Assembly: GCF_050624435.1 (NCBI RefSeq)
Contig: NC_134537.1
Location: 123,914,086 to 123,978,085, forward strand
DNA: 64,000 bases
Direction: 5' to 3'
From: Tenrec ecaudatus
Lineage: Eukaryota > Chordata > Mammalia > Afrosoricida > Tenrecidae
Positions 47,320 through 57,810 of the stretch are shown in pieces; the first letter of the stretch is position 1, and every line of letters begins with the position of its first letter. Position numbers and translations under genes: made by a program. The notes under the pieces were generated by a model. That model was not told the origin of the DNA, did not search any database, and saw only the letters and a list, made by a program, of their open reading frames with translations.

Positions 47320-47436
47320 CAGTACGATGCATCCAGCCTCCCAGCTCTGTTAATGAAGGCACGAGGTCTTTTGGGAGCTGAAACTCACCTGCGGAATATT
47401 AACCATCAATTAGAGAAGCTCCTTGGTCAGGAATGA
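47320..47436 (+). CDS. CENPU: CENPU exon 13, terminal coding exon with stop
   Basis: The exon follows TTTCCCCCCAG and encodes [20 protein letters not shown], then [16 protein letters not shown] and TGA. Human ends in the highly similar [16 protein letters not shown]. The acceptor is a tandem CAGCAG, so splicing three bases later (exon from 47323) would drop the first Gln. The 3' UTR is about 75 bp to the poly(A) signal. Confidence 0.96.
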   Translation, partial: QYDASSLPALLMKARGLLGAETHLRNINHQLEKLLGQE

Positions 47437-47511
47437 GATCAGTCTACTGAGCTGTCCCTGTACAGAGACCTGCCTCATGCCACTGTCAGCATTCTGCAAC
47501 TCTTATTTGTA

Positions 47512-47517
47512 AATAAA
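47512..47517 (+). promoter_or_regulatory. CENPU: CENPU poly(A) signal AATAAA
   Basis: A canonical AATAAA lies 75 bases after the CENPU stop codon, with a T-rich stretch just downstream (CTTTTTT). It is the first such hexamer after the stop, so it is the probable cleavage signal. Confidence 0.8.
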
Positions 47518-47613
47518 ATTCTTTTTTAATTAATGGAGGGTGTACATTCTTACTTCCGTTTTTCCACACGAGATGGGGAAAACACGAACTATATTAATGT
47601 TTCAATTGAACAT

Positions 47614-47890
47614 TTTATTGTTAAAACAACACTGAGATATGTGAAAATAAACTTGTCTGCTTGTTCAAGTTGGATATCTGGTTTAGTCACCAAAATAAGA
47701 TTTTGCCATCACATCAAATAAGCGGCATCAATTTGATTGTATAGTTTGTGTCATATGCATTTCTAGCTATTGAGTAATAAGTTATAAAATGTTAACACCT
47801 TATTCTAATTAACTCCAGGCATGTTTTAAACTATAACTCAAATAGATGTGAAGATAGACTAATTCTGGTATATCAGTGGAGATTTTTATT
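47614..47890 (-). promoter_or_regulatory. PRIMPOL: candidate PRIMPOL poly(A) signals
   Basis: Read on the minus strand, AATAAA hexamers occur at 47890-47885 and 47619-47614, about 195 and 465 bases after the PRIMPOL stop. Either could end the transcript. Use of the distal one would bring the PRIMPOL 3' end to within about 100 bases of the CENPU poly(A) signal. Confidence 0.5.
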
Positions 47891-48083
47891 TACACCAGTG
47901 AATTTTTAATAAAAGTAGTTTACATAAGTTTAAAAATATATCTATATAACAAACAGCAATGTGATAAAACTTTGTTCATATAAATAGGTTTAAGTTAATT
48001 TAATGTTTATATTATAAAATCTAACAATCTTCAGGCAAAATAAAAGCTAGTTATAGAAGCATCCATTTAGAAAGTGTCCACAG

Positions 48084-48332
48084 CTACTCTTGTAAGATTT
48101 CCTGAAGTAGTTCATCAGGAATATCCTCGATTCCACTGTTGTAACTCAGAAGACTATTCTCTGTTGCTTCAACCAATTCAGCATCTTCAGTGGCTTCTAG
48201 AAAGCCAGCATCGTCAATGCCATTATCCCAGTCATCGATGGAAGGCACACCCGTTGATAACTTGCTATTTGGTGGCTTGTGAGGATTCTCGGTTTCAACG
48301 TTCTGGACTTCAGCTGTCATGACTTCCTCGTC
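48084..48332 (-). CDS. PRIMPOL: PRIMPOL terminal exon, RPA-binding tail and stop
   Basis: The exon follows the pyrimidine-rich CTTCTTCCCCC tract and an acceptor AAACAAAG, then reads DEEVMTAEVQNVETENPHKP and runs to stop TAG at 48086-48084. Near the end it has GIDDAGFLEATEDAELVEAT, matching RPA-binding motif A of human PRIMPOL, and EDIPDELLQEILQE, matching motif B. These acidic motifs bind the RPA70N basic cleft and recruit the enzyme to single-stranded DNA. Motif B differs from human DELIIEVLQE at the two adjacent isoleucines (here Leu-Gln). Confidence 0.95.
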   Translation of the reverse strand, partial: DEEVMTAEVQNVETENPHKPPNSKLSTGVPSIDDWDNGIDDAGFLEATEDAELVEATENSLLSYNSGIEDIPDELLQEILQE

Positions 48333-48404
48333 CTTTGTTTCCATGGGGGAAGAAGCAAAGGCGGCAGAAGGAAAAGGTAACAGTTATAAAACGTGGCTTC
48401 ACCC

Positions 48405-48530
48405 TACACTGTATTGAGGCTTTCCACTGGAGTAAAGAGTTAAGCTGGAGAAACCCATGGGGTCAGTCCTACCCTGTCCTACAAATTGGCCATGAGAATC
48501 GACTTGATGGCATTGGGTTTCTTTTTTGGT
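48405..48530 (+). repeat. SINE, 3' half
   Basis: AAAGAGTTAAGCTGGAGAAA, GGGGTCAGTCCTACCCTGTC and the tail TGAGAATCGACTTGATGGCA. It lies just upstream of the last PRIMPOL exon. Confidence 0.75.
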
Positions 48531-48859
48531 ATTGAAGTAAGATGGCAAGTAAAAGGGCCAATTCTTTAGCAGGTTGTAAGATGCATACACTGGATGAATA
48601 CAGTGTCTCCAGTATCGCAACCATGAGCAAGCCCACCCATCGAACTGTTGCTGGCACTGCGCTCATGTACTTTTGAATGCCAAATGTGGAACGGGTGGCA
48701 GTCTCTGTGGGGGCGCGCTTGTCGGTGCCCTCAGCAAGGGGAGATTTTGTTCAGTTAGTGTAGCTGAACACAAGTGGGAAACGATTCCGTTATTTCTTGA
48801 TTTAGAGCACTCAAGAATTGCTATAAGGGAGAGCTGGGGGATACTTGTCAACATTAAGA

Positions 48860-49040
48860 TGCACCAGTGGCCATGAAGTTGATTCCAACTCCTGGTAACC
48901 CATCTGCATCAGAAGAGAACTCAGAGTTCAGTGTTTGATTTTTCCAAGGTACCTCTTAGTGGACTTGAACTTTCAAAAGCTTTGTTAGCAGCTGAGCTAA
49001 CCAAGTTAACCACCAGTACTACTTGGGGACTCTGGATTAG
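48860..49040 (-). repeat. SINE
   Basis: Reverse copy: CAGTGGCCATGAAGTTGATTC at the tail and GTTAGCAGCTGAGCTAACC at the head. Confidence 0.6.
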
Positions 49041-50369
49041 ACAGTACGTAATAGTAATATACCAATGAATATTAAAACACCTGGATTTCATAGTTCTGCC
49101 ATGGTCATATAGCAGTGTCCTAATTCTTCAATTACATGTTTAAATACTAAGAGATGAAATGTTTTCATGTCTGCAACTTATTCTCAAATGGTTCATCCAA
49201 AATAAGGCAAATCTAGGTAAAGAACAGACACAGTTCCTTGTTCCCTTGCAACATTTCTGTAGGTCTGAATTTTTTAAAATAGAGAATTTAACAACCTCAA
49301 AAGGTTTAAAAAATCAATAGCAAAGATCATTAAATGGAAAACCAGCAAGTAAGCTACTTGGTAATAAAGCAGAAATGACAAAATGGTAACGTAAGAATAA
49401 ATGGGTATTCATTACACTGTTCTTTTTAGATGTTTCAAATTTTAAATGGATGTCTAACCAATGGTAATCAACCTCCACTGGCAATCTGCTCATAAAAATA
49501 ACAAATGAACAAGGAGGAAAAGACTAAAAATGTTTTTCCTCCAAAGAATTTTTTCATCAGATCTTCCCTTAAATGTATTCGTTTATCATAGAATCTGACT
49601 CAGCTATATTGTCGCCAGAGCAAACAGACCAGTGAGATTTTCACCCTTTCTCACGTGGATCTTTAAGAGTGGTCGGTGGACTGTTTATATAATTGGATAC
49701 GACTAGTACCGCACCGCTGAACAGAATGTAATTCAGCTTGGAGCAGGTGACGTTTAGTCCAAATATAACACTAAGGAAAAAGCCTGTTAGCCGTGACCTC
49801 CCACCCCCCCAAATCACTGTAAATTAAAGTCAGATTTTACAGAGCACCAAAAAGAACACGTAGGAAAAAGATCTTCAGTGTATTCACAGAAAAACAAGCT
49901 AAGGACAAGTACAGACCATTTGTAATAGAATTACAAGTAGCAACTGAGAGGTGTTCCAAATTTGTCAGAACAAAAATATAAGCCATTTATTTTTTGCTTC
50001 TCTGCTAAAAATTAAAAGGCTAAACAAAGGCAACACTGGCAGAAGTATGGGTGACAAGTATTAAGAACTAGTTGTGTACACTTAATTATAACTTTTATAA
50101 AGTTTTATCAAAGCAGTTTGGCAGTATGTACTATTATTTTTTGTTGATATATCAAATAGGAGAAAGCAAAATTAACCTTCCAAATTGTGTACTATGATGT
50201 TTAAAAAGTCGCCATATACACCTATGCATAAACTCTGGAATGATGGATAACAAAGTTTTCTCTCAAGTAATCAAGTATGAGTGAGGAGGATTTACCCCTT
50301 TTGTTTTCAATGGATTTTATAATTTTTTACAGACTTTTATTTGTGTAAATAAAAGTTGATTTAGCCATT

Positions 50370-50580
50370 TGCAAGGAGCCTTGCGGTGCAGTGGATTGGG
50401 GCTTAGTGCTCTGCAGTTAGCTGCAAGGTTGCTGCCTCCCACCACTGACTGCTGTGCAGGGGGAAGATGTGGCAGGCTGCTCCAGAACGATTGCAGCCAC
50501 CGGGGCAGGTGTACCTGGGCCTACAGTGTCGGAGGGGCACCGCGTGTTGGCACTGACTGGACGGCAATGAGTTTTGTTTG
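50370..50580 (+). repeat. SINE
   Basis: GGAGCCTTGCGGTGCAGTGG, GCAGTTAGCTGCAAGGTTGC and tail GACTGGACGGCAATGAGTTT. Confidence 0.7.
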
Positions 50581-50937
50581 AAATCAGAGGTGCATTATCT
50601 TTTAATTCAGTGAAACTTCTAGAAAGCCATACTGTAGGAAGAAATGCTCAAAAGAACACATACAAAGACGTGTATTTTTTGGCATACTGGGAAAGGGAAA
50701 AACGGTTTAAAGGTCTGGGATTGAAGGGATTTCTGTACAATGGCTGTGCAAGCAGTAAATTAGAATGAGGTACATATTCTCAGGTATGAGGTGAAGTGAG
50801 AATTGCTACATTTGAATTCTAAGTGAAAACAAGGCACCAACCAATCATGGTGTTTAAAAGCAATCTGGATGCAACTGGCTACTCCGCTCTCTGGTCATTC
50901 AGAACTGGAAAGCGAGGAGAAACAGAACCACACTTAC

Positions 50938-50984
50938 GTCTTTGAAAAGCAACTGGAGACACACTTCCGGAGGTAATGGGAAAC
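50938..50984 (-). CDS. PRIMPOL: PRIMPOL 47-bp exon
   Basis: A small exon after CTCCGGCTCAG, ending GAC|GTAAGT. It encodes FPLPPEVCLQLLFKD, aligned with human FPLPAEVCLLFLFKE. Phases fit both neighbours: T plus GT completes Cys, and it ends on a whole codon. It is too short to be found as an open frame and was recognised by homology and splice sites. Confidence 0.93.
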
Positions 50985-51067
50985 CTGAGCCGGAGAGTAA
51001 AACTGCTTTAGAGAAGGCATCTACTTTTCACTTTGTGGAAAGCATTGTAAAAAAACGAGTAACTTAC

Positions 51068-51150
51068 AGTCAGATTTGAAGTTTTCTGCTTTACATATAG
51101 GGTCATGACATTTTTGATACCAAATTTCATTTTTCATATCAACCAGGATC
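51068..51150 (-). CDS. PRIMPOL: PRIMPOL exon with second half of the zinc finger
   Basis: The exon follows TTTAATCTAAAG and ends GACT|GTAAGT. It encodes ILVDMKNEIWYQKCHDPICK and AENFKSDC. The two cysteines of KCHDPIC, five residues apart, match human ligands Cys446 and Cys451. An 8.1-kb intron separates it from the previous exon. The acceptor pyrimidine tract is short, but the match with human leaves little doubt. Confidence 0.95.
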
Positions 51151-51179
51151 CTTTAGATTAAAAAAAAGTATTAATACCT

Positions 51180-51700
51180 GTATTGGACAGGGTTCTCTAG
51201 AGAGACAAACCAGATTGCTAGTAATTATATATAAATATATTTATAAAGATAGATCTATAATTCAAGAAATAAACCGTTAAATAATATACAGATAGATAAT
51301 ACAATAAATTAACAGTTAAATTATAAAGCAGTGAGACACTAGCAGTCCTTCAAGTTTTGAGAACTGCCAGTTGCCAGTCCCCTTCTGTAGAGAGAGCTGG
51401 ACTATATATACCCAGGCAGCAAACAGCAAGGCAGGTCCCCAACTGTCATCAACTGTCAGTCCCAAGCTCCAGAGATGAACATTCCAATCGTGTGGGCTTA
51501 AAGGGACCTCAACTTACAGCGACACAGTCCACAGGCTAGGCATCCCACAGGTAGTGTACCCCTTTAAACTGAGGCACAGAACAACCAAGGTGAGGCTCAC
51601 CGAGCCATTTAATCCCTCTGCCCTTCAGTTAATCCTACTTGTGTTTATCGGCCAGGCTGGCACAATAGACTATAGCAATACCCAAAATGGATTTTTAAAA
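51180..51700 (+). repeat. diverged repeat beginning GGACAGGGTTCTCTAGAGAGACAAA
   Basis: Opens with GGACAGGGTTCTCTAGAGAG, also seen at 58161-58190 and distantly like the start of family A. The middle is an AT-rich tract (ATATAAATATATTTATAAAG); the end has CAGGCTGGCACAATAGACTA. Class unknown. Confidence 0.4.
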
Positions 51701-52049
51701 ATCCAGCTATATGTTCCTTACTGAAGATAAGCACAAGGCTTAAAAAATAGAGAAAAGCATGAAAATAGATCGAATGCTATGCCTAAAGAAAGAAATGCTA
51801 TGGCACCCAAAAATACCACACAAAACTAACACTAGGGCAAAACGTGTATGACTGAAAAAAGTCCCCCAGGAACACATTACAATTCTTCATCTATATCCAG
51901 CAAATGACACAGCTTCACAGTATGTAAGAGCAACAAATGGACATAAAGTGTAAACAAGTCAAGATTTTTTAAAAACAGAATTCAAAAAATAAAAACAATT
52001 CAATAATAGATGAGTAAAATCAAGAATTTAGGAAATGTCAATGATAGTT

Positions 52050-53230
52050 TCACTGCTTAATTGTGTTCATGTGGAAACACGAGACTTACTGAAACAGAGC
52101 AGATGGATATCGCATGGTCTAAAATTGGGAAAGGTGTGACGGTTGTAGCCCATCTCCATTACTTATCCAACCCAGGTGCTGGGCAGATGACCCACGAAGC
52201 TGGACAAGATGCATGTGTAATCGAGATTGGAGGAAAGCTCATTAACCTTGGAATGCAGATGCCACAGTTTTGCTTGCTGAAAGGGAGAAGGGCTTGAAGC
52301 ACTTGCTGATAAAGATCAAAGACTACACTCTATTCTGTTTTACAACTCAGTGTAAAAACAAATCTTCACAACTGAACTCTGGGACAGTGTGATAAAGGGA
52401 GAAAAAATATCAAAGATTTCATTTTCGATCCACATTTGAGGGCTAAGGTGTGCCCAACTCAGGCCATGGTATTATCAATTGCTTCAGATGGATGAGAGAG
52501 TAAACCCTCCCACTATTTTAATCTTAGTTCAAACTCACAAATCCTGCTAGACAGATGTACATACAGTGGCAGACAAGAGCTTTCAATGTACAGAACTCAG
52601 GAGAGAGAAACCTCAATCAGTAATGGGAGTAACGATTCCAGGAAGGGAGGGGAGGGGGAACAGAGCAATGATGGCAGATTAACCCCCCTCAAGGGGGATG
52701 AATACCAGGCTAGCAGGTGAATGGATAGAATGGGAGGTGTAAAATATACCGATATATAAATAATAACAATACATAATAAGGGTTCGCAGGGGAGCGAGGG
52801 GGGAAAAGCTATCAAAGGGCTTAAGGCAGTATTTAGAAGTTGTTGATGCCAACAACTGTACATATCCACTTGATAGAAGGGATGTATGGACTGTTAAATG
52901 TAAGAGCCCCCAATAAAAAGATTAAAGAAGAGTCGCTAAGAAGGACTGAGCTTTTAAATTATGGTGGTGTTCAGAAATACTGAAAGTATTGTGCATTGCC
53001 AGAAGAGCAAACAGATTTGTCTTGGAAGAAGTGACGACGTGGAGACTCGTCTGACGTAGTTCGGACATCATACTATGAAAAGGATAGCACACTGGATAAA
53101 GAGCGTCCCGGAGAAGAGGAAGACGCCGAGACGGCTGACACGGTGGCTGCTTGTAAGGATGGAGCGGGGCCAGGCCAAGTTTTATTCTCTTGTAAGTGGG
53201 CTCACCATGAGTCAGAGCCAACTACAGCAG
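52050..53230 (+). mobile_element. RTE (BovB-like) copy interrupted by L1
   Basis: Left part (52050-52500) matches the RT palm-to-thumb region, e.g. GAGATTGGAGGAAAGCTCATT and CTTGAAGCACTTGCTGATAAAG. Right part (52930-53230) resumes with AAATTATGGTGGTGTTCAG and ends GCTCACCATGAGTCAGAGCC. The L1 tail at 52505-52925 splits it. Confidence 0.72.
52505..52925 (+). mobile_element. L1 3' end inserted in an RTE copy
   Basis: Contains the L1 tail blocks CAGTAATGGGAGTAACGAT, TTAACCCCCCTCAAGGGGGATG and the end AGCCCCCAATAAAAAGATT. RTE sequence of the same orientation lies directly on both sides, so this L1 landed inside an existing RTE. Confidence 0.75.
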
Positions 53231-53654
53231 CCACCAATTCTCAGAACTTACTAAGTTTAATCATAGAGGCGGTTTCCAATAAGTAGAAATTGCTTTTCAC
53301 AATCACATGCAATACATTATAAAAACTGACTCCAAGCTAGGAATCTATTAAGAGTAACACTGTCAGTTCACTCAGCACATTTCTGACCCCACACACAATT
53401 ATTTAGGAATAAATAATAAAAAAAGCATGATTTGGAAATCCAAAACTTTCTAAATAACCAATGTCTCAAGGGGAAAAGGGCATAATAGGAATTAGAAAAT
53501 GCTTAGGGAATGAATGGAAATGAAAATACATTAAAATGTAAAGGGTAGTAGTCTTTACAGGGAAACTTATAGTCCTCAAAGAGCAACTATATTATTACTA
53601 AAGGGCAACTAAATATAAATAACAAATTGGAAAATGAACAATAAGCCATCGACT

Positions 53655-53835
53655 TGATTCTTGGTGGCATAGTGGGTTACACAATGAACTCCTAACCTGC
53701 AGGTCAGTGGCTTGAGCCTACCAGGCTCAGCAGGAGAAATATAAGACTCTCTGCTCCCAGGAGAACTTAGAAATCTCAGAAACCCTAAGTGGCAGTTCTG
53801 CTCTGTCCTGTGGGTCACTGTGAGTCAGAAAATGA
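53655..53835 (+). repeat. SINE
   Basis: GGTGGCATAGTGGGTTACAC, ACCTGCAGGTCAGTGGCTTG, GGCAGTTCTGCTCTGTCCTG and GTCACTGTGAGTCAGAA. Confidence 0.78.
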
Positions 53836-53984
53836 ATAATACAAGTAAAAGGAATAACAAAGAATTCAACAGAATCAATAGACCCAAACTTGAACAATGA
53901 CAATTCATGCAAAATTAATTGAAAGATTCATAAATGTTACTAGAAAATATAGATACAATGGCAGCCTATGCTAGAAAAAAATTT

Positions 53985-54545
53985 TTTTTAACCATTTTAT
54001 TTGGGGCTCTTAACAGCTCTTATCACAATCTATACATCTATCCATGCGTCAAGCACCTTTGTATATATGTTACCATCATTTTTTAAAGTATTTTTTGAGG
54101 ACTCTTACAACTCTTACCAAAATCCATACATACATCCATTGTGTCAAACACATCTGTATACATATGTTGTCATCATCTCTTTCAAAATATTTTCTTTCTA
54201 CTTGAGCCCCTGGCATCAGCTACTTTTTTCCTCTCCCTCTCCCATATCCCTTGATCATTTACAAATTCTTTTTTTTTCTCCATGTCTTATACTGACTGCT
54301 GTCTCATTGCACCCACTTTTCTGCTGTATGTCCCCTTACTCTCCTCCCCACTACCCTTACCCTCCTAGTATCACTACTCCTGTTATTGGTCCTGAGGGGT
54401 TTATCTGTTCTGGATTCCCTGTGTTGCGAGCTCTTATCTGTACCAGTATACATGTTGTGGTCTAGCCAGATTTGTAAGATAGAACTGGGATCATGATAAG
54501 GGTGGGGGGCATTAAACAACTAGAGGAAGGATGTATGTCTCATCG
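53985..54545 (-). mobile_element. two abutting L1 3' ends
   Basis: A stub of about 90 bp (ACCATTTTATTTGGGGCTC to ACCATCATT) is followed at about 54087 by a second start (GTATTTTTTGAGGACTCTTAC) that runs to about 54545. This is the same arrangement as at 35925-36690. Confidence 0.75.
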
Positions 54546-54639
54546 AAGAATTCTATGAACAACTTTTGCCAGTAACTTTGAAAACTTTGGTAGACACGTT
54601 ACCGACTCGGAGCAGAGCAAAGCTAACTAACACCCCTGC

Positions 54640-54800
54640 TGCTTTTTGCTGCCATCAAGCTGATTTGCACTCAGTGATGCTGCTTCTCGGGGTTTCTGGG
54701 CTGTAATCTTTATGGGGTCAGATAACCAGGTTTTTCTTTCTGGAGTAGCTGCATGGATTTGAACTGCCAACCTTGTGGTTAGTAGCCCAAAGTTTAAACA
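54640..54800 (-). repeat. SINE
   Basis: Reverse copy: GCTGCCATCAAGCTGATTTG at the tail and CCAACCTTGTGGTTAGTAGC at the head. Confidence 0.75.
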
Positions 54801-55003
54801 TTTGTGTGATGAATGCTCCTTAAACAATCCCTGACCACTAACAATGAAAAAACATGTTTTTTTAAGAATAGAGAAGGTAGCATTTGTTCAGCTCCATTTG
54901 TTATAAGTATACAGTACCAGATGCTTAAAATTAGGGTTGGTGATGGTTACAGAGACAGTCTATTAGCACTGTTGTGGTTTCCTCGCTGGTATACATTCTA
55001 AAC

Positions 55004-55193
55004 CACGGTTCTCAACCTGTGGGCCCGTGACCCGTTTGGGGGTTGAACGAGCCTTCACAGGGGTCACCTGATTCATAATAGTAGCAAAATGACAGTGATG
55101 AAGTAGCAATTAAAATAATTTTATGGTTGGGGTCACCACCACATGAGGAACTGTATGAAAGGGTCGCGGCATTAGGAAGGTTGAGAACCACTG
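55004..55193 (+). mobile_element. SPIN/URR1-like non-autonomous hAT transposon
   Basis: A second copy, 190 bp, with ends CACGGTTCTCAACCTGTGGG and TTGAGAACCACTG. Flanks TTCTAAAC / CTCTAAAT agree at six of eight positions and fit the nTCTAnAn preference of hAT elements. The interior matches the copy at 25442 in order. Confidence 0.82.
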
Positions 55194-55499
55194 CTCTAAA
55201 TAATATCTTCTGACTTGGAGTGGGTAAACTGGCTGTGATGCTCCAGTTACCTGCATTTCAGGTGACAGGACACCTGTTACAGCTTTTACTCAGTGATGAT
55301 TGGGAAACGAGGAATTCAACAAAAAGTAGCCCTGCAAATCTTGTTACCACTTGAATCGTTTCTGGTCATAGCGTTCACATGTCAAAGCACTGAAACTCTT
55401 CGGCTGTTCCAGGATGTAGGAACATACTTGCTTGTTAACTGTGAAGAATTTCTCACGCTGCATTCTGAGAAGCTGTTCATATTTCACTACTGAAAAGTC

Positions 55500-56875
55500 A
55501 GTTACAACTCAGCAACGCTGTCGATGGCAGAGTGAAACACTGCCCGGTCCTGGGCCCCACACAGTAATTCTTACATTGGAGCCCAGTGTTGCAGCCATTG
55601 TGTTACTTCACCTTGCTGGGCCTTCGTCTTTTGGGCTGCCTCTAATCTACCAAGCACGATGTCCTTCTCTAGGAATTGGCCTCTTTTGACAACGTGTCGA
55701 AAGTATGGGAGACAAAGCCTCACCACCCTTACCTCTACAGAGGATTCTGGCTCCTTACATACGTCCTCGAGGACAATGTGTTTGTTCTTTGGCAGTCCAC
55801 GGCACTTTCAGCACTCTTCACCAGCACCACGACTCCAGTGCATCAGTTCTAGCGTCTGTCTTCCTTCATGTCACAACGCATCCGAGGCCACTGAAAATAC
55901 CATGAAACATCCTTGCATTCCAACACTTTAAAGAAGTCTCGTGCAGCAGATCCACCCAGTGCAAAGTGTCCTGTGGTCTCTCCACTGCTGTACCCATGGG
56001 CATCGACTGTGGGTCCAAGCAAGGCGAGATCCTTGACCACTTTTGTCTTTGCTCCATATACCGTGATGTGACCTATTGGTTCAGTTGTGAGCATTTGGGT
56101 CTTTCTGTGATTTATAATCTATACTGAAGGCTGCCATCTTTGATCTTCATCAGGAAGTGCTTCAAGTCATCACTTTCAGCAAGCAAGGTAAGCCTTCCTC
56201 TAATCCTGATCCCACATTTTTCTTCATATAATACAGCTTCTCTGATTATTTGCTCAGCATACCTATTGAGCAAGTAGGTGGGAGGATACAACCCTAACAC
56301 ACACCTTCCTGATTTTAAACCATGTAGTATTTCCTTGCTCTGTTCCCACAACTGCCGATTGATCCATATACAAGTTCCACACGCGCACAATGAAGTGGTC
56401 TGTAGTTCTCATTCTTCTTAAGGTTATCCGTAGTTTGTTATGATCCACACAGTTGAACGCTTTCACATAGTCTGTGAAACACAAGTAATGTATTGTTGGA
56501 TGATCTTCAGCAAAAAGTCACTTGCATGTGACATTGTTCTGTAATCTGAACACTGTTGGATCACCTTTCTTTGGAACAGGTACCAATGTGCATCTCTTCC
56601 AGTCAGTTCGCCAGCTAGCTGCCTTCCAAATATCTGAGGGCTTCAGCGCTTCATCTACTTGCTGAAACATTTCAATTGGTATTCTATCAATTCCAGGAGC
56701 CTCGTTTTTGGCTAATACTTTCAGTGCAGCTTGAACTTCTTCCTTCTGTACCGCTGGTCCTTGTTCATCTGCTACCTCCTGGAATGTTGACTTCTCTTTT
56801 TTTGGTACAATAACTCTTCTTTCCATTTTCTTTGACGTTCTTGATTTGGTGACTGCATATGGTAAACACACCTAC
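55500..56875 (-). mobile_element. RTE (BovB-like) copy, 3' half
   Basis: The best preserved RTE copy. In reverse, broken frames encode KNEAPGIDRIPIEMFQQ (56700 region), CFTDYVKAFNCVDHNKL (RT domain motif, 56460 region) and RIRGRLTLLAESDDLKHFL (56180 region), then the 3' non-coding blocks to about 55500. The catalytic YADD box is not intact. Antisense to CENPU, sense to PRIMPOL, inside a PRIMPOL intron. Confidence 0.85.
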
Positions 56876-57614
56876 AATCTATGAATCTGTGGTGTGTGGC
56901 TCAGGGAAATCTCTCACATACTTTGTAACTACATGATCACAAAATGCAGCTATTTTCATAACACAATTGCTGTCTGCCATATGAGAGGACCACACGCTTC
57001 TGCGAGCGAGTCCAGCACAGGAGGGCAGACCCCGGGGAGCCCGGCCATATGTCCCAGTCCTCATTCCCTCCACTTCACATGTGCCAGATCTCTGACTCAC
57101 GCATGGCTTCACAAGCCAATCCTCAACTTCATTAGTAATCAGAGAAATGCCAAAGAAAATCACATGACTTCTCGCACTCATCAGCTTAGCAAAAATACTA
57201 TCAATAACAAAGCCTAGCAATTATATAAAAAGGTGTTCTGGTGGCACAGGGGCTAAGTGCTGGCTACGAATCGCAAGGTCAGTGGTTGAAAAACTATAAA
57301 ATAATCCAAATGTCAGAGCACACTGGGCAAACTGGTATGTTTACATGACAAACTTTTCAGTGATGTCACATAGAATAAAAATAGCTACACGAATGAGTCT
57401 GACAAACACGCTGCTGTCAGAAACATGCTGAAGGAGGCAATTTATATAAATTCAAAAAGAGAAGTAAAATGAGACGAGGTTACAGCGAGAAAGGGAAGAC
57501 ACTCGGGCCGAACCCACTGATTCCAGGTCCATAAGGTTCTTTCCTCGGGGAGGTGGTAGATATGATAGGTGTTCACTGATGGTTAGTTTTTTACACATAC
57601 ACAGACACTATTAA

Positions 57615-57810
57615 ATACACCAGTGGCATCCAGTCAGCTCCGACTCATTAACAACCCTCTGCATGGCAGAGTGGACCTGAGCTCCACTGGGTTTCAAGGG
57701 CTGGCTTTCTGGGAAGCAGATCACCAGGCCTTTCTCCCGAGGTGCTCAAATGGATGGAAACCTCCAACCTTCCAGTTATTGGCCAGGCACATTAACCACT
57801 GGCATGGCTC
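57615..57810 (-). repeat. SINE-like repeat
   Basis: Has CACCAGTGGCATCCAGTCAG, CTCCGACTCATTAACAACCC and GGCAGAGTGGACCTGAGC. A separate SINE head (GTTCTGGTGGCACAGGGGCT) lies at 57232-57285 on the + strand. Confidence 0.55.

Larger units (their letters stand above)
17086..47517 (+). other. CENPU: CENPU locus: 12 coding exons placed plus 3' UTR
   Basis: CENP-U is a subunit of the constitutive centromere-associated network. It pairs with CENP-Q in the CENP-O/P/Q/U/R module and recruits PLK1 to kinetochores. Twelve exons were identified by resemblance to the human protein and by AG/GT borders with matching phases. They add up to 372 codons plus stop from the ATG at 17087, against about 418 residues in human. 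The shortfall is explained by the unplaced exon 1 and a damaged end of exon 6. The N-terminal half is low-complexity, polar and basic, and carries the PLK1-docking site. The C-terminal half (exons 9-13) is charged and helical, as expected for the coiled coil that binds CENP-Q. The introns are filled with retrotransposons. Orthology is confident; the first exon and the exon 6 end are not. Confidence 0.93.
48340..50930. other. last PRIMPOL intron
   Basis: AT-rich intron with SINE pieces at 48405, 48860 and 50370. From 49040 to 50360 no repeat or gene was recognised. Confidence 0.4.

Noticed and set aside
47320-48344. PRIMPOL last exon starting at an ATG at 48344
   Set aside because: The Met is upstream of the acceptor used. 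The phase-0 join at 48332 after FKD restores the human alignment, so the ATG is intronic.
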